Shown here: positions 52,561-61,429 of the stretch, in pieces
How the letters are laid out: every line of letters begins with the position of its first letter
How positions within the stretch are numbered: position 1 is the stretch's first letter
Assembly (NCBI RefSeq): GCF_001437405.1
Contig: NZ_JQBY01000002.1
Span: 1 to 64,000, forward strand
Reading direction: 5' to 3'
DNA length: 64,000 bases
Source: Pediococcus ethanolidurans
GTDB taxonomy: Bacteria > Bacillota > Bacilli > Lactobacillales > Lactobacillaceae
The notes under the pieces: model-generated
What the model saw: only the letters and a program-made list of their open reading frames with translations
Told to the model about the DNA's origin: nothing
Databases searched by the model: none
Made by a program: the position numbers and the translations under genes

Positions 52561-52601
52561 TTAAAAAATTGAGAAAAATTATTTTCCTCAATTTCTTGTT
52601 T
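52561..52601 (-). terminator. Terminator after the first aldo/keto reductase
   Basis: AAATTGAG/CTCAATTT stem with A and T runs on both sides, immediately downstream of the stop at 52604. A transcript on the opposite strand could use it too. Confidence 0.75.
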
Positions 52602-52603
52602 TT

Positions 52604-53473
52604 CTAATCATTAGCATGAACATCATATCCCGCTAATCGTTCTTGCACACCAGGTGCATCCGGATCATGATTCCCTTTACCTTTATCTAAACCACGAATT
52701 TGTGCTATTTCTTCATCAGTTAATTTAAAATCAAAGATATCAAGATTACTCTTAATGCGACTTTCATGAACTGACTTTGGAAAGACAATAATGCCTTCCT
52801 GATTTTCAAAACGTAAAATAACTTGTCCCGCATTTTTACCATATTTATCAGCTAATTTGGTAATGACTGGTTCATTTAACAAGTCATGATTACCTTGACC
52901 CAATGGTGCCCAGGCCTCAATTTTCACATTAGCTGCATTCAAAATCTTGCGTAATGGTTTCTGTTGAAAATAGGGATTAAACTCAACTTGATTAACTGAT
53001 GGTAACGTTGCAAATAATGGCACGAAATGATTCCAAATCTTTGGTGTCATATTAGAAACACCAATCGATTTAATCTTTCCAGCCCGCTTAGCTTCTTCCA
53101 TAGCCTGCCAAGCTCCGGGAACATCTCCATATGGTTGATGAATTAAATATAAATCAATATAATCAAGTCCTAGTTTTTTCAGCGAAAGATCAATTGCCTT
53201 TTTAGCTGGTTCATAACCAAAATCTTGTAACCATAATTTACTGGTAACCCAGATTTGATCCCGTGGAATGCCGCTATCTTTAACAGCTTTACCAACTTCT
53301 GCTTCATTAAAGTAAGCTACCGCTGTATCAATATGACGATACCCAATTCTCAAAGCTTCACTTACAGCTTTATAAGTCGAACCATCACTAGGAATCTGAA
53401 AAGTTCCAAATCCAATTGCCGGGATTTCTGTACCATCGTTTAATTTAACTTTAGGTGTATTAATTGCTGTCAT
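52604..53473 (-). CDS. Aldo/keto reductase
   Basis: 289-residue NADPH-dependent reductase of the AKR fold. Catalytic Asp/Tyr in HIDTAVAYFNEAEVG, Lys in VTSKLW, and His in YLIHQPYG, plus the C-terminal cofactor loop VFPKSVHESRI. The start is ATG 53473 with GGAGAG upstream. It is 27 bases behind a paralogue (53501-54367) in the same direction, so both are probably co-transcribed from one promoter near 54400. Confidence 0.93.
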   Translation of the reverse strand: MTAINTPKVKLNDGTEIPAIGFGTFQIPSDGSTYKAVSEALRIGYRHIDTAVAYFNEAEVGKAVKDSGIPRDQIWVTSKLWLQDFGYEPAKKAIDLSLKKLGLDYIDLYLIHQPYGDVPGAWQAMEEAKRAGKIKSIGVSNMTPKIWNHFVPLFATLPSVNQVEFNPYFQQKPLRKILNAANVKIEAWAPLGQGNHDLLNEPVITKLADKYGKNAGQVILRFENQEGIIVFPKSVHESRIKSNLDIFDFKLTDEEIAQIRGLDKGKGNHDPDAPGVQERLAGYDVHAND

Positions 53474-53500
53474 TTTCAAACTCTCCTTATTAAGGACTGA

Positions 53501-54367
53501 TTACTGTAATTGTTTCAAACTAGAACCAAAGATTTGTTCAATTGTCACAGGATCACGGTGGTCGAAGAACTGACTTTCATTCTTATCTAAAGAAGCCATC
53601 GTTTTCATTTCTGCATCTGTTAATTCAAAATCGAAAACATTCATGTTTTCTTCCATGCGATTACGATGAACCGACTTAGGAATAACCGTGATGCCACGCT
53701 GTAAGAGCCACCGTAAAATAACCTGGCCGTTTGCCTTATTATACTTTTGCGCAATTTTGGCAATTGTTTCGTTTGTGAAAATATCATGCTTACCTTCCGC
53801 AAATGGTGCCCAAGCCTCAACTCGAATGTCTTCGTTTTGATTAAATTTAACTTCTGCTTTTTGTTGATACCATGGATTAACTTCAATCTGATTGATAACT
53901 GGTTTAACCGGCATCGTCAATTCAAGATTTTTTAATTGGTCGGCATAGAAATTAGAAACACCGATTGCACGAATCTTACCAGCCTTGTATGCTTCTTGCA
54001 ATGCTCTCCAAGCACCCATGACATCCCCATATGGTTGGTGAAGTAAATAAAGATCCATGTAATCTAAGCCCAATTTTTGTAAAGAAGCATCAATTCCCTT
54101 TTTCGCACGATCATAGGTGAAATCAGATACCCACAGTTTTGACGTCACGAAAATATCTTCCCGTTTAACGCCACTCTTCTTAATGGCACGACCAACCGCT
54201 TCTTCGTTTTGATAAGCAGTTGCGGTATCAATCAAACGATAACCTGCCTGTAACGCATTGGTAACCGCCTCTTCAGCCTGACTCAAATCAGGAACTTGAA
54301 AAACACCAAATCCTAATTGTGGCATCTCTACGCCGTTATTTAATTTAATTGTTGGTACTTTTGTCAT
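53501..54367 (-). CDS. Aldo/keto reductase
   Basis: 288-residue AKR with LIDTATAYQNEEAVG, VTSKLW, LYLLHQPYG and VIPKSVHRNRM. About half the residues match its downstream neighbour. AGGAT precedes the ATG. It is divergent from a LysR gene (54497), whose operator would lie in the 54368-54496 gap. Substrate probably an aldehyde or 2,5-diketo sugar type, not determined. Confidence 0.93.
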   Translation of the reverse strand: MTKVPTIKLNNGVEMPQLGFGVFQVPDLSQAEEAVTNALQAGYRLIDTATAYQNEEAVGRAIKKSGVKREDIFVTSKLWVSDFTYDRAKKGIDASLQKLGLDYMDLYLLHQPYGDVMGAWRALQEAYKAGKIRAIGVSNFYADQLKNLELTMPVKPVINQIEVNPWYQQKAEVKFNQNEDIRVEAWAPFAEGKHDIFTNETIAKIAQKYNKANGQVILRWLLQRGITVIPKSVHRNRMEENMNVFDFELTDAEMKTMASLDKNESQFFDHRDPVTIEQIFGSSLKQLQ

Positions 54368-54496
54368 TCTAAAACATCCTTTCTATTTTTAACCTCAACT
54401 TTATTCAACATCCTTATAATAAACGCATAGTAATCATTTGAAAATTACTAGTTAAGCATGCTAGTATACAGTTATCGTATGCTAGGAAGTGAAATT

Positions 54497-55369
54497 ATGA
54501 TTGAAACTTATCTATTAAAAGAATTAGCCGTCTTTTTGCAAACTGGTACCCTAGCTAAAACGGCCGAACAGTTGAACGTGACTCAGCCCACTGTGACCCG
54601 TGGTATGCAGAAATTAGAAGATGATTTTGGTGTGCGCTTATTTGACCGCCAGCCCAATCGAATCACCCTCACTGAAACTGGTAAACTGGCCGCAAAAGAA
54701 GCCGTTAATCTAGTTCAAGCTAATCAACAAATGATTGATAAAATTCATAACTTTGATCAAAGTCAGCGTAGTCTTCAAATTGGGTCCGTCATTCCAGGAC
54801 CGCTAATTCTGCTCAAAAATTTAGTAACCCCTTCTCCTCAAAATCTACAAATAACTAGTAAGTTACTCTCGGCCGTTAAAACTGAACAACTAATTTCAAC
54901 TAACGCCTATGCAGGAATAATTTCTAATCAAGCACTTGCCACAACAACCATTACTTCTCACTATCTGGGCACTGAAAAACTAGCTGTTAATCTTGATAAA
55001 TTTATGTTTCAGGCCAATCAATCAACAATCAGTTTCAGTGAATTAAAAGATTTAAGTTTCGTTGTGTTAAGCGACATTGGACCGTGGCGAGAAATCATTC
55101 AAAAAGAAATTACTGATGCTAAATTTCTTTATCAAGCTCAGCGAGAGGCCTTTGCCGAAATTACAAAGTATTCAGATTTTCCTTATTTTAGTACCAATCT
55201 TTCTGCAGTTGATCTATCCTTTACAAAACTTAAAAATAACGATAACCGCGTGCTTATTCCAATCACTGACAGTAGTGCGCAAATGAAAATTTACTTTAAC
55301 TATTTAAAGGAACAGAAAAAGCGTGTCGCTCCGGTTATTACCTATATTCAACATAATTGGCCTGCATAA
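54497..55369 (+). CDS. LysR-family transcriptional regulator
   Basis: 290 residues: helix-turn-helix LAKTAEQLNVTQPTVTRGMQ (about 20-39) and a ligand domain. ATG 54497 with GGAAGTG upstream is preferred over the upstream TTG/ATG ORF extension. It is divergent from the two aldo/keto reductase genes and probably regulates them. Confidence 0.92.
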   Translation: MIETYLLKELAVFLQTGTLAKTAEQLNVTQPTVTRGMQKLEDDFGVRLFDRQPNRITLTETGKLAAKEAVNLVQANQQMIDKIHNFDQSQRSLQIGSVIPGPLILLKNLVTPSPQNLQITSKLLSAVKTEQLISTNAYAGIISNQALATTTITSHYLGTEKLAVNLDKFMFQANQSTISFSELKDLSFVVLSDIGPWREIIQKEITDAKFLYQAQREAFAEITKYSDFPYFSTNLSAVDLSFTKLKNNDNRVLIPITDSSAQMKIYFNYLKEQKKRVAPVITYIQHNWPA

Positions 55370-55378
55370 ACGGTCACT

Positions 55379-55424
55379 AAAAGCCCTCAATTCGAAAAAT
55401 TCGTTTTGAGAGCTTTCTTTTTTG
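55379..55424. terminator. Bidirectional terminator
   Basis: AAAAGCCCTCAA with TTTTGAGAGCTTT and a T-run; lies between the convergent LysR gene and ackA. Confidence 0.85.
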
Positions 55425-55439
55425 TTAAGATCATTTCAC

Positions 55440-56627
55440 CTATAAACGGGTGTAAACATCCCTAGCAATCATCAATTCTTCATTAGTTGGAACAATCAGT
55501 GTCTTAATTTTGGCGTCAGAAGTACTAATATCGATCTCTTTACCCATTACTTTATTTTTAGCAAGATCAATTGTGGCGCCAACATAACCAAAAGACGCCA
55601 TAATCTGGGCACGCATTTCAAAACTGTTTTCGCCAACTCCGCCAGTAAAGACAAGTGCATCAACCCCGTTCATCAAAGCAAGATAGCTTCCCACAAATTT
55701 AATCACCCGATTAGCATACATGTTTAATGCCAATTGCGCGCGAGGATGCGTTTCAGCCAATTTTTTTAATTCACGCTGATCATCAGAAAGACCCGAAATT
55801 CCCAATAACCCAGATTGATTGTTTAAAATATCTATTATTTCTTCCGGGTCTTTCAGATTTAACTTTTGCATCAAGTACGTGACTAATGACGCATCAATTT
55901 GACCACTACGGGTATTCATGATTAAGCCATCTAGTGGACTAAATCCCATTGACGTATCAACCGAACGACCATTTTTAACAGCCGTAATACTCGAGCCAGC
56001 GCCTAGGTGCATGACAATCAATCGTAAATCTGATAATGGTTTGTTCAAAAGTTTGGTTGTGCGTTTAGAAACATAACGCACACTAGTTCCATGCGCACCA
56101 TATTTACGAGCACCATATTTTTGATAATATTCATAGGGAATACCATACAGATAGTTTTCTTCGCTCATGGTCTGGTGAAATGCGGAATCAAACACAGCCA
56201 CTTGTGTGGTCCATGGCATTAATTGGCGAAAAAGTTCAATACCCCCAACCTCCACATGATTATGGAGTGGGGCAAAAATACCTAAATCATCAATTTGTTT
56301 TAGCACAGTTTCCGTAATCACGGTGGATGCTTTAAATACTTCACCACCAGCAACCACGCGATGGCCAATACCAACAATTTCATGAAGATGTTCAACTAGC
56401 TTCAACCTTTTCAATTCATCCATTAAAATCATAATGGCATCTTTAAGACTTAATTTTTTATCAAAGGTTCGTTCTCGTTGTTGATCCCCATATTTCACCG
56501 TAATTTTTGCTTTCGAGTTATCAAAAAAATCAACTAATCCAGAAGCAATTTGTCGTTCTTCTGGCATTTCAAACAATCGCCATTTGAGTGTTGAGCTTCC
56601 CAAATTTACCGACAAGATTTTGCCCAT
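55440..56627 (-). CDS. ackA: Acetate kinase
   Basis: Catalyses ATP + acetate to acetyl phosphate + ADP, the ATP-yielding step of acetate formation. The 395-residue length is standard. N-terminal VNLGSSTLKWRLF (residues 5-17), the acetokinase signature HLGAGSSITAVKNG, FTGGVGEN and the second region YGAHGTSVRYV. Canonical enzymes read NxGSSSxK here; this one has NLGSSTLK. GAAGGTGG precedes the ATG. Lactobacilli often carry two or three copies. Which role this one has is unknown. Confidence 0.95.
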   Translation of the reverse strand: MGKILSVNLGSSTLKWRLFEMPEERQIASGLVDFFDNSKAKITVKYGDQQRERTFDKKLSLKDAIMILMDELKRLKLVEHLHEIVGIGHRVVAGGEVFKASTVITETVLKQIDDLGIFAPLHNHVEVGGIELFRQLMPWTTQVAVFDSAFHQTMSEENYLYGIPYEYYQKYGARKYGAHGTSVRYVSKRTTKLLNKPLSDLRLIVMHLGAGSSITAVKNGRSVDTSMGFSPLDGLIMNTRSGQIDASLVTYLMQKLNLKDPEEIIDILNNQSGLLGISGLSDDQRELKKLAETHPRAQLALNMYANRVIKFVGSYLALMNGVDALVFTGGVGENSFEMRAQIMASFGYVGATIDLAKNKVMGKEIDISTSDAKIKTLIVPTNEELMIARDVYTRL

Positions 56628-56760
56628 GTCGCCACCTTCTATCTCTAAACTTATATACTTACTTTGTATATTAAACTAGTAGAAAGTAACAATCACGAAC
56701 GAAGCTCAACAAATTTTCTAGTTCGTTTTATCTACATTTATATCACGTTGTTAAGCCAAT

Positions 56761-56856
56761 TCAATACCGTTTCAACCGATAACCGGTACTTTCTTCAATT
56801 ACCATATTTTCGTAAACACCGCCGGCCGATTCAATCACTCGCTGACTGGCAACATT
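56761..56856 (-). pseudogene. C-terminal remnant of a GNAT acetyltransferase
   Basis: On the minus strand, after the MerR stop, the reading NVASQRVIESAGGVYENMV and then IEESTGYRLKRY ends at TGA 56763-56761. It matches the tail of GNAT proteins (residues NIASQRVIEKAGG...RYWI-type). The upstream part is replaced by the MerR gene's 3' end, so only about 32 codons remain. Confidence 0.75.
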
Positions 56857-57337
56857 AGTTTTTTAAATTGATTAAGTCATGTACGTTTTTAGCCTGCTTC
56901 AATTTAGCACGATACTGGTTATGTGTACCTGGATCCACAAAATTTGTTCCTGGTGTGAAATGAATTGTTTCAGTACCTGCTTCAACAGATGTTTTGTAGT
57001 ACCACTTTTTGAATCTCAGAAAATCTAGTTGATCCTGCATTTCTTGAACCTTTTTCTCCAACACGTTCTCTTCTTTATCTAAATAATCATAACGTTCTTG
57101 CAACGTTCCGTCACCTTGTAAACACAGGTTAATAAACTTACCAATATCTTTGATTGGAACGCCACTTTTCTTTAAACAATCAATTACTTCCAGAAAATTA
57201 AAATCATTATCTTTAAATTTGCGTCGACCCGCAGTATCCCGATCTACAAATGGCAGTAATCCTTTTTTATCGTAATATCTTAATGTTGATGTATTTGTTC
57301 CCATTTTTTCTGCAACTTCACCAATTGAATAATTCAT
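56855..57337 (-). CDS. MerR-family regulator of the 57-61 kb oxidoreductase group
   Basis: 160 residues: MerR winged helix (NYSIGEVAEKMGTNTSTLRY and DKKGLLPFVDR), then a coiled coil and a short C-terminal domain. ATG 57337 follows GGAGATAAAAAA. Its divergent partner is the SDR at 57431, and the same ACTTAAAC operator occurs at three promoters in the next 3 kb (57359, 58810, 60372), so this protein probably controls all three. No cysteine metal site is visible; the signal is unknown. Confidence 0.92.
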   Translation of the reverse strand: MNYSIGEVAEKMGTNTSTLRYYDKKGLLPFVDRDTAGRRKFKDNDFNFLEVIDCLKKSGVPIKDIGKFINLCLQGDGTLQERYDYLDKEENVLEKKVQEMQDQLDFLRFKKWYYKTSVEAGTETIHFTPGTNFVDPGTHNQYRAKLKQAKNVHDLINLKN

Positions 57338-57358
57338 TTTTTTATCTCCATTTTTCGT

Positions 57359-57389
57359 TTGACTTAAACCTGAGTTCAAGTCGTATGAT
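57359..57389 (+). promoter_or_regulatory. MerR-type promoter, regulon site 1
   Basis: TTGACT (57359-57364), 19-base spacer, TATGAT (57384-57389). Operator ACTTAAACCTGAGTTCAAGT (57362-57381) lies in the spacer, an inverted repeat with about 8 of 10 pairs. It drives the SDR at 57431. Confidence 0.85.
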
Positions 57390-57430
57390 AACAAAGAATC
57401 AAGTAATAATAAACAAAAGGAGATCTTATT

Positions 57431-58159
57431 ATGGGAAGATTATCAGGAAAAGTTGCTGTTATTACAGGTGCTAGTTCTGGCTTTGGCCGTGGAGTTGCAC
57501 TTGCCTTTGCCAAAGAAGGCTGTAATTTAGTAATCACAGCTCGCAGAAAACAAAGATTACAAGAAGTTGTCGCACAGTGCGAAAAATTAGGTGTGAAAGC
57601 GACGTACTATGCGAGTGATGCCCAGGAGGAAGATACCGCTATTAAAACAGTTAACTTAGCTATTCAAACTTTTGGAAAAATTGACATTTTAATCAATAAT
57701 GCTGGCATTGGGCGAACCCTTTCGTTAACCGAAACATCCCTATCAGATTACGATTTGATTATGAATACCAATGTCAGAAGTGCCTTTGCATTTACCAAAG
57801 CTGCCGTGCCAGATATGCTGAAACGTCATGATGGTCAAATTATCTTAGTTTCATCGGTGACTGGTATTGTTGGGCACGCCAATGAAACTGCCTATACCTG
57901 CAGTAAATTCGCATTACGTGGCTTTGGTCAGGCTCTAGATAAAGAACTGTTAGATAAAGGTATTCGAACTTGTGTCTTCTGTCTGCATGCTGGGGCGACT
58001 GAATTTGAAGTCGGCTACGGTCGTACTAAGGAGGGAGTTGCAAAATCTGGCTTTTTGACCCCAGAGGATGTTGGTCAAGCCCTACTGAGTGTCTGTGTTC
58101 AAACTAAGAATTCTCGTATTGTGGAGTTACGATTAGCTTCAAACAACGTTAAGTACTAA
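57431..58159 (+). CDS. Short-chain dehydrogenase/reductase
   Basis: 242-residue SDR: TGASSGFGRGVA (12-23), NNAG (about 90-93), SSVTG catalytic Ser and YTCSK Tyr/Lys. AAAAGGAG precedes the ATG, and a MerR-type promoter lies upstream. Divergent from its presumed activator. The substrate is unknown. Confidence 0.94.
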   Translation: MGRLSGKVAVITGASSGFGRGVALAFAKEGCNLVITARRKQRLQEVVAQCEKLGVKATYYASDAQEEDTAIKTVNLAIQTFGKIDILINNAGIGRTLSLTETSLSDYDLIMNTNVRSAFAFTKAAVPDMLKRHDGQIILVSSVTGIVGHANETAYTCSKFALRGFGQALDKELLDKGIRTCVFCLHAGATEFEVGYGRTKEGVAKSGFLTPEDVGQALLSVCVQTKNSRIVELRLASNNVKY

Positions 58160-58163
58160 AAAT

Positions 58164-58205
58164 AGACCCCAAAGAGAAACGTTCAAAGTTTCTTTTTGAG
58201 GCCCA
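58164..58205. terminator. Bidirectional terminator
   Basis: GACCCCAAAGAGAAAC with GTTTCTTTTTGAGGCCC between the convergent SDR and acetyltransferase. Confidence 0.8.
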
Positions 58206-58227
58206 TTTTGACATATCAGTCATTGTT

Positions 58228-58791
58228 TTAGTTTTCTATTGGTAAATCTTTAATTTTGCGGGCTGGAACGCCACCCACTAAAACATTATCGGCAACATCC
58301 TTAGTCACCACCGCACCCGCAGCAATGACGACATTACTTCCAATTGTTACTCCTGGCATAATCGAAACTTTACCACCAATCCACACATCATCCCCAATTG
58401 TAACTGGCGATGCTTGTGCTAAATACTTTCTGCGTCCCTCAGCAGTCATCGGATGATTCACCGTATAAATATCAACATTCGGACCAATCATCACGTGACT
58501 ACCAATACTAACCGGGGCAATATCCAAAATAGTCAAATTATAATTACTCAAAAAGTCTTCACCCACATGAATATTTTTGCCATAATCACAATTAAAACTA
58601 GCTTGAACTGAAATTTGCTCACCCGTTGAACCAAATATCTCCTTAATTTTTTGTGTTTGTGCCTTAGGGTCAGTTGCGGAGATTTCATTAAATTCCTGGC
58701 ATAATTTAGCGGCCCGTGCTTTGCGTTTAGCCACTTCATCATCCAAAAAGTAATATTCTTCTCCGGCTACTAATTTTCCCAATTCAGTCAT
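58228..58791 (-). CDS. Maltose/galactoside O-acetyltransferase-like protein
   Basis: 187-residue LbetaH acetyltransferase. N-terminal Mac domain GEEYYFLDDEVAKRKARAAK, then the hexapeptide core VHVGEDFLSNYNLTILD (as IHVGEDFLSNYN), catalytic His in YTVNHPMTA and VTIGSNVVIAAGAVVTKD. GAGGTGA precedes the ATG. Its promoter has a perfect MerR-type palindrome (58818-58837), so it belongs to the MerR regulon at 56.8-60.4 kb. Confidence 0.93.
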   Translation of the reverse strand: MTELGKLVAGEEYYFLDDEVAKRKARAAKLCQEFNEISATDPKAQTQKIKEIFGSTGEQISVQASFNCDYGKNIHVGEDFLSNYNLTILDIAPVSIGSHVMIGPNVDIYTVNHPMTAEGRRKYLAQASPVTIGDDVWIGGKVSIMPGVTIGSNVVIAAGAVVTKDVADNVLVGGVPARKIKDLPIEN

Positions 58792-58809
58792 CTAATCACC
58801 TCAGAGTTA

Positions 58810-58840
58810 AGACTATCACTTAAACCCGGGTTTAAGTCCA
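58810..58840 (-). promoter_or_regulatory. MerR-type promoter, regulon site 2 (perfect palindrome)
   Basis: TGGACT (58840-58835), a 19-base spacer and TAGTCT (58815-58810, weak -10). The spacer holds the perfect 20-base palindrome ACTTAAACCCGGGTTTAAGT (58818-58837). It starts the acetyltransferase gene within the end of the upstream phosphatase gene. Confidence 0.8.
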
Positions 58841-59263
58841 GTCATTAAACCTATTTTTTGTTTGAGCTAATTGTTTAATTCGTTGTTCAATCTCATCACG
58901 AACTTTTCTAAAGACCTGCAGAATTTCTGTCTCGCTTCCCTGAGCTTGAGCAGGATCTGGTAATGGCCAGTGCAGCTTTCGAACAGTTGCTGGGGTAACT
59001 GGGCACCGATCCCGGGCATCACCGCAAAGGGTCACCACTAAATCACTCGTATTTAAATACTGTAGATCAATTAATTTTGAGTTGTTTTTCGAAATATCGA
59101 TTTGTTTTTCTGCCATAACTTTAACTGCTCGTTGGTTTAAGCCATGAGTTTCAATACCGGCACTGGCTACTCGCCATTGATCACCGAGAATTTTCTTTGC
59201 AAATCCTTCTGCCATTTGACTTCGGCAGGAATTACCCGTGCATAAAAAATAAATTTGCTTCAT
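58832..59263 (-). CDS. arsC: Arsenate reductase (thioredoxin-type) / low-molecular-weight phosphatase
   Basis: 143-residue LMW phosphatase fold. P-loop CTGNSCR (residues 8-14), the thioredoxin-linked cysteine pair in [10 protein letters not shown] (Cys about 80 and 87), and the acid loop PDPAQ. All three cysteines of Gram-positive ArsC are present, so it probably reduces arsenate. No arsB or arsR lies beside it. AGGAGTG precedes the ATG. Its 3' end overlaps the MerR palindrome of the next gene by six bases. Confidence 0.9.
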   Translation of the reverse strand: MKQIYFLCTGNSCRSQMAEGFAKKILGDQWRVASAGIETHGLNQRAVKVMAEKQIDISKNNSKLIDLQYLNTSDLVVTLCGDARDRCPVTPATVRKLHWPLPDPAQAQGSETEILQVFRKVRDEIEQRIKQLAQTKNRFNDWT

Positions 59264-59437
59264 TATTAAACACTCCTATAGCAATTCAATGGAGGAATTA
59301 AAATACTTTTCTAAAAATTGAATTTTCACAGTAAGTTGCTTTTGCGTATAAGTCTTACTTTTTTTGGCAACAAGCCGTTTTTCTTCATTTTATTTAGCTT
59401 AAGTATACAAATGTTTTGCTGATTAATAAACAAAAAA

Positions 59438-59464
59438 ACCATCCCTAATATAATTTGAGATGAC
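59438..59464 (-). terminator. Terminator after the flavodoxin-like gene
   Basis: CATCTC/GGGATG stem (one G-U) with a loop of about 11 bases and U7 on the minus strand. Confidence 0.6.
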
Positions 59465-59490
59465 TTGAATATTACGACTATTATCTAAAT

Positions 59491-60246
59491 TTAATTGGTT
59501 ACCTGCTTCACCCATTGCATGACTCGACTATCTGCGTGATCAACCTTATTGCCATCAACAACTAAAGCATTCGTAAAAGTATCTTGCTTAGCACCCTGTT
59601 GACGCAAGATTTCTTTGATGCGATCCACACTATCTCCTTGCCCATAACCGCCTTCCGTCATAAACGGTGCAATTTTCTTGTCAGACAACTGATTACCATA
59701 CTCAGTCAAAAAGGCCGTCATGGGATGCGATAACGTCATCGCCCAAATAGGATAACCTAAATAAACTGTCTGATACTGAGATAAATCTGGTACATTCATA
59801 TCTATTTTAGGATAATTCTGACTTTCTCGTTCCGAATTAGCTCTTGAAAGTGTTTTTTGATAATTGCCAGCATAAGGATTCTTGACAATAATTTCTAGAA
59901 TATCCGCATTAGTTTCTTTAGCAATTTTGCTTGCCAACAATTCGGTACTTCCTGAACGAGAGAAATAGATAATAAGACTCTTCGCATTTTTAGTCAGCTT
60001 ACGTGTCGGTTGATTTTCACTATTCGTATCTTGCCCATCAGATTTAGTCCCATAACCATTACGCCACTCACTATTTGACTTAGTCAGTTGTGGTGCATAG
60101 ATAGGATTGCCATCAATTCTTCCGGCAACTTTTCGATTTTCCTCATTTTGTTGATCATAATTTATAAACGATATAATTGTTAATCTCCCTATTCCAAACA
60201 CAAGGCAACCAATCAAGATTATCACACCAATCTTTCTCTGATACAT
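59491..60246 (-). CDS. Membrane-anchored flavodoxin-like protein
   Basis: 251 residues. One N-terminal membrane helix (about 8-25), a polar linker (about 30-85), then a flavodoxin fold with the phosphate loop YFSRSGSTELLA and the motif TVYLGYPIWAMTLSHPM. The flavodoxin faces outside if the helix is a signal anchor. It likely carries electrons or reduces quinones; the partner is unknown. The start has GGCGGGA upstream. It lies between the ArsC and SDR genes and is divergent from the latter. Confidence 0.88.
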   Translation of the reverse strand: MYQRKIGVIILIGCLVFGIGRLTIISFINYDQQNEENRKVAGRIDGNPIYAPQLTKSNSEWRNGYGTKSDGQDTNSENQPTRKLTKNAKSLIIYFSRSGSTELLASKIAKETNADILEIIVKNPYAGNYQKTLSRANSERESQNYPKIDMNVPDLSQYQTVYLGYPIWAMTLSHPMTAFLTEYGNQLSDKKIAPFMTEGGYGQGDSVDRIKEILRQQGAKQDTFTNALVVDGNKVDHADSRVMQWVKQVTN

Positions 60247-60371
60247 TTTTCCCGCCGCCTTATTTTCGTATTATTTTGAGCCACATAATGTTATTTCTAA
60301 GCATCTTCTTCACTCATTAGTCACATCATATACCTTCGTCTGAACACCAATGCAACTACAAATTTTTATAT

Positions 60372-60402
60372 TTGACTTAAACCATAGTTTAAGTCGTATG
60401 AT
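60372..60402 (+). promoter_or_regulatory. MerR-type promoter, regulon site 3
   Basis: TTGACT (60372-60377), 19-base spacer, TATGAT (60397-60402). The operator ACTTAAACCATAGTTTAAGT (60375-60394) matches the other two sites. It drives the SDR at 60443. Confidence 0.85.
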
Positions 60403-60442
60403 ACTTACATAAACAAAAAGAATTAATAAAAGGAGCTATTTC

Positions 60443-61285
60443 ATGGCAAATAAAACATGGTTAATTACCGGAACTTCAACAGGGTTTGGAAGAACCTTAG
60501 CAACATTTTTAGCAAAACAATCAAATATCAATTTAGTCGCTACAGCCCGCAACACAAAAAAGTTAGCTTACTTAAACGAGTTTGATCATGGTCAAATTCA
60601 AAAATTAACTTTAGATGTGACTAATCAACAAGAAATCAAGTCTGTGGTTACACAAGCACAAGCAAAATTTGGCACAATTGATGTACTTGTTAACAACGCT
60701 GGATTAGGTTATTTTGGAACTTTTGAAGAGAGTAATCGCGACACGGTCAAATATATGTTTGATGTTAATGTATGGGGACTTGTCGATATGACTCGCAGTG
60801 TATTACCAGTAATGCGTCAACAAAAATCTGGTATCATTATCAATTTTTCTTCCTTAGCAGGACTGTATTCATTTCCAACACTTTCATTTTATAGTGGTAC
60901 AAAATATGCCATTGAAGGAATTAGCGAGGCACTATCTAAAGAAGTTACCGATTGCAATATTAAGGTTATGCTGGTTGAACCCAGTGGTTTTAGAACCGAT
61001 TGGGCCGGCCGTTCTTCTGATAAAGCGCTTCCTAAAATTGCAGATTATCAACAATTCAAACAAACAATTATAGATAACGCTGAAAGTGCTCATCATGAAC
61101 CAGGCGATCCCGAAAAGGCCGTGCAAATCATTTTTGATCAAGTTGTTAATCACACTGCAGAACTTCCATTACGTTTACCATTAGGCAAACTTTCTACTGA
61201 TACAGCTATTGATAAATATACAAAATCCTTGGCACACTTCAAAAAATTACACGATTTGTCCGCATCAGCAGATCAACCAGAATAA
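60443..61285 (+). CDS. Short-chain dehydrogenase/reductase
   Basis: 280-residue SDR: TGTSTGFGRTLA (9-20), NNAGLGYF (about 83-90), SSLAG and YSGTK catalytic residues, EPSGFRTDWAGRSS. It is a clear paralogue of the SDR at 28085-28918. AAAAGGAG precedes the ATG, and the promoter carries the shared MerR operator, so this gene is in the MerR regulon. Confidence 0.94.
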   Translation: MANKTWLITGTSTGFGRTLATFLAKQSNINLVATARNTKKLAYLNEFDHGQIQKLTLDVTNQQEIKSVVTQAQAKFGTIDVLVNNAGLGYFGTFEESNRDTVKYMFDVNVWGLVDMTRSVLPVMRQQKSGIIINFSSLAGLYSFPTLSFYSGTKYAIEGISEALSKEVTDCNIKVMLVEPSGFRTDWAGRSSDKALPKIADYQQFKQTIIDNAESAHHEPGDPEKAVQIIFDQVVNHTAELPLRLPLGKLSTDTAIDKYTKSLAHFKKLHDLSASADQPE

Positions 61286-61304
61286 GCATTTCACTACTAA
61301 CTCT

Positions 61305-61344
61305 AAAAAGTCACGTAATCATTTGATTAATTACGTGACTTTTT
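61305..61344. terminator. Palindromic bidirectional terminator
   Basis: AAAAAGTCACGTAAT (61305-61319) pairs perfectly with ATTACGTGACTTTTT (61330-61344), loop of 10 bases. Confidence 0.92.
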
Positions 61345-61429
61345 GTTCACTCAAATAAATTAACTAGGCTGGCATAATACTTTTCAGTCATTTATAATTT
61401 ATCTAGTATTTTAAAAGGAGAAAGGATTT

